The notes under the pieces are model-generated. The model saw only the letters and a program-made list of their open reading frames with translations, made no database searches and was not told the DNA's origin. Positions 29,427 to 31,768 of a stretch of DNA of 31,768 bases are shown here, piece by piece. The position numbers and the translations under genes were made by a program. This DNA is from Bacillota bacterium (GTDB lineage: Bacteria > Bacillota > Clostridia > Christensenellales > SZUA-584), in NCBI GenBank assembly GCA_023460085.1, contig JAEWRI010000025.1, positions 1 through 31,768 on the forward strand, in the 5' to 3' direction. Position 1 is the stretch's first letter, and the number at the start of each line of letters is the position of its first letter.

Positions 29427-30146
29427 TTATATCTGGTCGTAGCCGGTGGACCACGGCACGATGTCCCGCACCACCATGCGGCTGCTCGATTTCAGCAGGA
29501 ACAGCGCGCAGTCCGCGATGTCCGACGGCAGCATCCACTGCGACGGGCCGCACGGCATGTCCTGGCTGCGCAGCATCTCGGTGTCCGTCACGCCCGGGTA
29601 GATGGTGCTCACCTTCACGCCGTAGGTTTTGCCCTCCTGATACAGCGCCTCGGACATGCCCATCACGCCGTACTTCGATACGCTGTAGCTCGTCACTCCC
29701 GGCTTTGCGCCCAGCGCCACGGTGGACGACATGTTGATGATGTAGCCCTCGCCCTTGTCCTTCATGGTTCCCATCGCCGCCTGTGCGAGGAAAAACTGGG
29801 CTTTTAAGTTGGTCTCCATCGTCATGTCCCAGTCCTCTTCGGTGACGCCGAAGATGCCGTCGGCGACGATGACGCCCGCGTTGTTGATGAGAATATCGAC
29901 GCCGCCGAACCGCTTTGCCGCCTCGTCCACCATGCGGCAGATATTGTCCGTGCTGCGCAGATCCACGGCAACCGCTTCGCAGCGCACGCCCAGCGCTTCC
30001 GCTTCGGCCTTCAGCGAGGCCAGCTTATCCGCCGAACGCGCACACACGGTGAGGTTGCAGCCCTCCCGCGCCAGCGCCAGCGCAATCTCCCGGCCGATGC
30101 CGCGGCTCGCGCCGCTGACAATAGCCGATTTCCCTTTCAGCTCCAT
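29427..30146 (-). CDS. SDR-family oxidoreductase
   Basis: This 239-aa classical SDR has SGASRGIG at 11-18, NNAG at 88-91 and catalytic Ser141, Tyr154 and Lys158 (MSSTV then YSVSK). CARS after strand two, with Arg, suggests NADP preference. Two ATGs are adjacent; the second (30146) is five bases from AGGAGGG and the first too close, so the second is chosen. It is 10 bp after the dihydrolipoyl dehydrogenase gene and 27 bp before a Zn dehydrogenase gene, suggesting paired redox steps on one substrate. Confidence 0.92.
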   Translation of the reverse strand: MELKGKSAIVSGASRGIGREIALALAREGCNLTVCARSADKLASLKAEAEALGVRCEAVAVDLRSTDNICRMVDEAAKRFGGVDILINNAGVIVADGIFGVTEEDWDMTMETNLKAQFFLAQAAMGTMKDKGEGYIINMSSTVALGAKPGVTSYSVSKYGVMGMSEALYQEGKTYGVKVSTIYPGVTDTEMLRSQDMPCGPSQWMLPSDIADCALFLLKSSSRMVVRDIVPWSTGYDQI

Positions 30147-30156
30147 CATGCCCTCC

Positions 30157-31518
30157 TTATTTCAGGCTGTGTATCGCCTTGCCGACGGTCGCGTTCGCGG
30201 CTTCCATCACCGCTTCGGATACGGTGGGATGCGCGTGGATGCAATTCGCGATGTCCTCGACGCAGCATTCCGTCTTCATCGCGAGCACCGCCTCCGCTAT
30301 CATGTCCGTCGCGTGCGCGCAGACCATGTGCACGCCCAGCACCTCGCCGTACTTCGCGTCCGCGACTATCTTCACGAAGCCCGAAGCCTCGTCCTCGATG
30401 AGCGACTTGCCGTTGGCTGCCATCGGGAACACACCCACCTTGATTTCCCTGCCCGCGTCCCGTGCCTGCTTCTCCGTCATGCCGGCCCACGCCACCTCGG
30501 GCGTTAAGTAGATGCACTGTGGGATGATGCCGTAGTCCATAGAATCCGCCTCGCCGCAGATGGTCTCCACCGCGACGATGCCCTCCTCGCTCGCCGTATG
30601 CGCCAGCGTCATCTTGCCGTTGGCGTCGCCGATGGCAAAAACGCCCGGCACGCTGGTGCGCAGCTGCGCGTCGGTCTCGATGACGCCCCGGTTGTGCTTG
30701 ATTCCCAGCCGGTCGAGCATCGCCGTATCGGCGTTGGGCTTGCGCCCGGTCGACACCAGCACGCAGTCCGCCGGAACGCGCGTCTCCTGCCCGTCCTTCT
30801 CGTACACCACCGCGTCACGCTCAATGCGCTTCACGCGCGCGCCCGTCACGATGCCCACGCCCGCCTTCTTCATGTCCCGCGCCACGGCGGCAATCACGTC
30901 CGCGTCCGCCATCGCGATGATGCTGTCCAGCATTTCGACGATGGTCACCTTGCGCCCGAAGCGGCTGAGCAGGAACGCGAACTCCAGCCCGATGACGCCT
31001 CCGCCGACGATGACCGTCTCATTCGGCAGCGAGCGAATCTCCAGCATGCCGTCGCTCGTGACCACGTGCGGCTGGCCGATGCCCTCGATGGGCGGCAGCA
31101 CCGGCTGCGAGCCCGTCGCGAGGATGACATTCTTCGCGCTGTATTCCTTGCCGTCCGCGACGACGGTGTGCGCGTCCTTCAGCGCGGCTTCGGCGGAAAC
31201 CAGCGTCACGCCGTTGCCCTTGATAAGGCCGCCCACGCCGCGCACGAGCTGCGTCACGACGGTCTCCTTGCGCTTCATCACCGCCGTCCAGTCCACCGTC
31301 GGCGCACCCGCGCCCACGCCGTACTTCGCGGCTTCCTTCACGCCGCTGTAAATCGCGGCGGATTTCAGCAGCGCCTTGGTCGGTATGCAGCCCCGGTTCA
31401 GGCACACCCCGCCCAGCTTATCCTTCTCGAACAGCACCACGGAAAGCCCTTTTTGGGCCGCTTTGATGGCGGCTACGTATCCGCCCGGGCCTCCGCCGAT
31501 GATTGCTACGTCGTACAT
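30157..31518 (-). CDS. lpdA: Dihydrolipoyl dehydrogenase (E3)
   Basis: This 453-aa flavoprotein has the FAD motif GGGPGGYVAA (8-17), the redox-active disulfide Cys39/Cys44 (GGVCLNRGC), a second GGGVIGLEFA motif binding NAD near 170 and the C-terminal HPTVSE with His430 and Glu435 from the partner subunit. It re-oxidises the E2 lipoyl arm with NAD. No lipoyl domain is fused. It lies in a different transcription unit from the E1/E2 genes (7460-9497 and 6194-7444), about 21 kb away, and may serve them or another complex or glycine cleavage. It starts 8 bp after the stop of the partial dehydrogenase gene, with AGGGGG before the ATG. Confidence 0.95.
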   Translation of the reverse strand: MYDVAIIGGGPGGYVAAIKAAQKGLSVVLFEKDKLGGVCLNRGCIPTKALLKSAAIYSGVKEAAKYGVGAGAPTVDWTAVMKRKETVVTQLVRGVGGLIKGNGVTLVSAEAALKDAHTVVADGKEYSAKNVILATGSQPVLPPIEGIGQPHVVTSDGMLEIRSLPNETVIVGGGVIGLEFAFLLSRFGRKVTIVEMLDSIIAMADADVIAAVARDMKKAGVGIVTGARVKRIERDAVVYEKDGQETRVPADCVLVSTGRKPNADTAMLDRLGIKHNRGVIETDAQLRTSVPGVFAIGDANGKMTLAHTASEEGIVAVETICGEADSMDYGIIPQCIYLTPEVAWAGMTEKQARDAGREIKVGVFPMAANGKSLIEDEASGFVKIVADAKYGEVLGVHMVCAHATDMIAEAVLAMKTECCVEDIANCIHAHPTVSEAVMEAANATVGKAIHSLK

Positions 31519-31526
31519 ATTTCCCC

Positions 31527-31768
31527 CTACAGTTTCATGTCGATGATGACTTCAATGCCCTCGCCCCTGCGCAGCAGCGCCACGCCCTCTTCCAGCTTTT
31601 CCAGCGGCAGCGTGTGGGTCACCAGTGGTTTCAGGTTTAAAACGCCGCTCTCGAGGATTTTCACGGCCTTCGGGAAGGTGGAGTTGGCGAGCCACGTGCC
31701 GAGTATGGAGGCTTCCTTGAAGCTTATCTGGCTTTGAATCATCTCCGGGTGCGCCTTGGTGTTGATGC
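31527..31768 (-). CDS. Zn-dependent dehydrogenase, C-terminal part (cut by window end)
   Basis: About 80 C-terminal residues are present and the frame runs off the right edge. The tail has FKEASILGTWLA, then LVTHTLPLEKLEEGVALLRRG and IEVIIDM, the usual last domain of medium-chain Zn-dependent alcohol dehydrogenases such as threonine or sorbitol dehydrogenase. The catalytic and zinc residues lie outside the window. It precedes the E3 gene by 8 bp in what looks like one operon. Confidence 0.8.
   Translation of the reverse strand, partial: INTKAHPEMIQSQISFKEASILGTWLANSTFPKAVKILESGVLNLKPLVTHTLPLEKLEEGVALLRRGEGIEVIIDMKL

Overview
The window looks like a chromosomal piece of a fairly GC-rich member of the Bacillota (class Clostridia). 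Pointers are strong AGGAGG-type ribosome binding sites, several TTG and GTG starts, LacI/DeoR/RpiR/AraC regulators, an OmpR-type two-component system driving an ABC-2 transporter, and short palindromic intergenic repeats. I see no tRNA, rRNA, CRISPR array, phage or transposase gene. It is a carbohydrate-catabolism neighbourhood with one AT-rich insert.

Layout. (1) 1-652: three ~143-bp tandem repeats and the terminator of the first operon. (2) 653-11174, minus strand: an eleven-gene run read from right to left: metallo-hydrolase, 3-hydroxyacid dehydrogenase, E1-alpha, E1-beta and E2 of a 2-oxo-acid/acetoin dehydrogenase complex, a double VOC protein, SDR, FAH-family hydrolase, SDR, DUF4432 protein and aldo/keto reductase. 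(3) 11293-13442, minus: a butanediol-dehydrogenase-like Zn enzyme followed by a LacI regulator. A 14-bp palindrome with a CpG centre lies just downstream of the -10 of this transcript, and a one-base variant lies upstream of the eleven-gene run, so one LacI regulon is likely. (4) 13783-18273, plus: response regulator, histidine kinase, 32-aa peptide, ABC ATPase, ABC permease and a MarR-like protein. The promoters of the regulator and of the transporter carry 11-bp-spaced GTTTA repeats. A decayed 168-bp tandem copy of the regulator's 3' end lies between regulator and kinase. (5) 18625-21780, minus: an AT-rich AraC / DHA2 drug-efflux / metallo-hydrolase block, probably acquired. (6) 22305-27788, minus: RpiR regulator, PfkB kinase, DeoR regulator, and an operon of two RpiB-type isomerases around a split transketolase. 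(7) 27789-28400: stacked repeats. (8) 28401-31768, minus: Zn alcohol dehydrogenase, SDR, dihydrolipoyl dehydrogenase (E3) and the 3' part of another Zn dehydrogenase cut by the window end.

Working model (inference). Cluster 2/3 oxidises and cleaves a polyol, hydroxyketone or deoxy-sugar acid. The SDR plus FAH-hydrolase pair resembles the oxidative 2-keto-3-deoxy-sugar-acid route ending in pyruvate plus a second acid, and the E1/E2 complex could take a 2-oxo acid or an acetoin-like ketone to an acyl-CoA. Its E3 may be the one 20 kb away. Cluster 6 feeds a sugar phosphate into the pentose phosphate pool by isomerase and transketolase. No sugar uptake system, lactonase or sugar-acid dehydratase is visible here, so substrates cannot be named from this window.
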